Shown here piece by piece: positions 63,217 through 64,000 of a DNA stretch of 64,000 nt. The DNA comes from Aquimarina aquimarini (GTDB lineage: Bacteria > Bacteroidota > Bacteroidia > Flavobacteriales > Flavobacteriaceae), in NCBI RefSeq assembly GCF_900299535.1, contig NZ_OMKE01000008.1, forward strand, positions 85,288 through 149,287, read 5' to 3'. Under the pieces are notes generated by a model that saw nothing but the letters and a program-made list of their open reading frames with translations, did no database searches and was not told the DNA's origin. A program made the position numbers and the translations under genes. Positions within the stretch are counted from its first letter, which is position 1. Each line of letters begins with the position of its first letter.

Positions 63217-64000
63217 TTAGGTTAAAATGTTTTTTTCACTACTATTACTTACTACCTGTTTGGCACTAGAGAGTTCCATGTTTTCTTGGGTACTATTCAT
63301 CGTTATTCTTTCTGCACTTTTTTCTAATTCTCTTGATTGTAACGTAGCTGTTTCTTCTATTAGAACAGTACTGTTTCTTGCTGTTACCATTTGGTCTTTG
63401 CCAATGTTTTCACTCTTGTTTTCTCCTACTGAAACATCTAAATTTTCTTGAACGTTGATTTGCATGTTTTTAGCATTCAGCGTCATATTCTCTAATGCAG
63501 AGATTTCTATATTGTTATTGGCTGTGTCTATACGAATGATATTATTATTCTTATCGGTAATCGTAATCATTTCTGCCCCATTACTATCATCAAGAGTAAT
63601 GGTGTGCTGACTCTTTGTTCTAATTGCTTTTATATCATTATTCTGCGATTGCCATGATGATGGGTTTTGACTACCATTATACAAAGCACCTAATACAAAG
63701 GGGCGTTCTGCATTACCGCCTTCAAATCCTACCATTACTTCTTCATTGATCTCTGGGATAAAATGAAATCCTTTGTCTGAGCCTGCATGTGGGGTTATCA
63801 TACGTAACCAAGGTGTACGCTCTCCTAATGGCTTCTGCCAAGAAAATTGTACTTTGATTCTTCCTAATCCATCTGGGTCGGAATTCTCTACTACAGTGGC
63901 GGTTTGTGTTTCACTTTTTGGGAATCTGTAGATATCCATCTTAGGGTAAGCATCAAAATTGGCATCTACTGCCTCAAACTCATTTTTGTATACGCCGCCT
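63217..64000 (-). CDS. VgrG-like T6SS spike protein, C-terminal part (cut by window edge)
   Basis: The frame is open through the window's right edge, so the N-terminal gp27-like part lies outside. Visible are the gp5 OB-fold (TATVVENSDPDGLGRIKVQF and TPWLRMITPHAGSDKGFHFI, then EVMVGFEGGNAERPFVLGAL) and a C-terminal beta-helix-like needle with repeated strands (ITITDKNNNIIRIDTANNNI). It punctures target cells together with the DUF4280 tip. It heads the minus-strand T6SS cargo operon. Confidence 0.9.
   Translation of the reverse strand, partial: GGVYKNEFEAVDANFDAYPKMDIYRFPKSETQTATVVENSDPDGLGRIKVQFSWQKPLGERTPWLRMITPHAGSDKGFHFIPEINEEVMVGFEGGNAERPFVLGALYNGSQNPSSWQSQNNDIKAIRTKSQHTITLDDSNGAEMITITDKNNNIIRIDTANNNIEISALENMTLNAKNMQINVQENLDVSVGENKSENIGKDQMVTARNSTVLIEETATLQSRELEKSAERITMNSTQENMELSSAKQVVSNSSEKNILT

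Noticed and set aside
1..64000. CRISPR array
   Set aside because: No regularly spaced direct repeats with unique spacers seen anywhere.
1..64000. rRNA genes and intact ordinary tRNA genes
   Set aside because: None recognised; only the anomalous tRNA-like sequence at 47366-47464.

Overview
The window reads as a chromosomal segment of a marine Bacteroidetes, most likely Flavobacteriaceae (an Aquimarina-like genome is my guess). The reasons are low GC, promoters of the Bacteroidetes TTG-N17..19-TAnnTTTG type, absence of Shine-Dalgarno dependence, family-typical genes (DUF4290, ClpC beside GyrA, LemA+DUF3137) and a Bacteroidetes-style type VI secretion cluster with a DUF4280 PAAR-like effector.

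Layout. (1) 1-19.4 kb is ordinary core genome: the tail of a class IV aminotransferase, YqgE, HU, Fmt, RecQ, an NadR-like ATPase, a four-gene molybdenum hydroxylase operon (2Fe-2S subunit, Mo subunit, XdhC-like, MocA-like), DUF493, DUF4290, MurA, ClpC, GyrA and an exported TPR protein. (2) 19.4-40.4 kb is an integrated element. A tyrosine integrase at its left end is followed by a long, tightly packed, mostly minus-strand array. That array holds many one-TM proteins, a run of small beta-rich proteins, two peptidoglycan-active enzymes, a transglutaminase-like protein, an LEA14-like protein, an annexin-like repeat protein, a RecA-fold ATPase and a cytosine-5 methyltransferase. No terminase, portal, tail or baseplate gene is recognisable, so I read it as a candidate tailless, membrane-containing provirus. 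A short HTH gene closes the right side, just next to a 22-bp imperfect copy of a repeat that also lies left of the integrase. (3) 40.4-47.7 kb is accessory and defence-like: a two-gene cassette of a HEPN-like TIGR02391 protein plus a defence-type reverse transcriptase, four unknown membrane/lipoprotein genes, a HEPN nuclease-like gene preceded by a tRNA-like sequence, and the 5' part of a group IIC intron. (4) 47.7-52.6 kb carries a replication/regulation-like module (HTH proteins, a possible initiator, a repeat-bearing noncoding gap). It is either the far end of the same element (about 33 kb in all) or a second element. (5) 52.6-64 kb is a LemA/DUF3137 operon and then a minus-strand T6SS cargo operon: VgrG (running off the window), an unknown adaptor-like protein, a DUF4280 effector with a lipoprotein partner, and a second large effector-like protein with a lipoprotein partner.

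How parts work together. The core genes need little comment. In the element, integrase, small HTH proteins and the AAATGA-N4-AAATGA repeats probably form the integration/regulation system; the minus-strand array would build and release particles; the methyltransferase and ExoVII-like protein may protect or process DNA; and the middle cargo looks like anti-phage defence. The attachment sites could not be fixed from this window alone.
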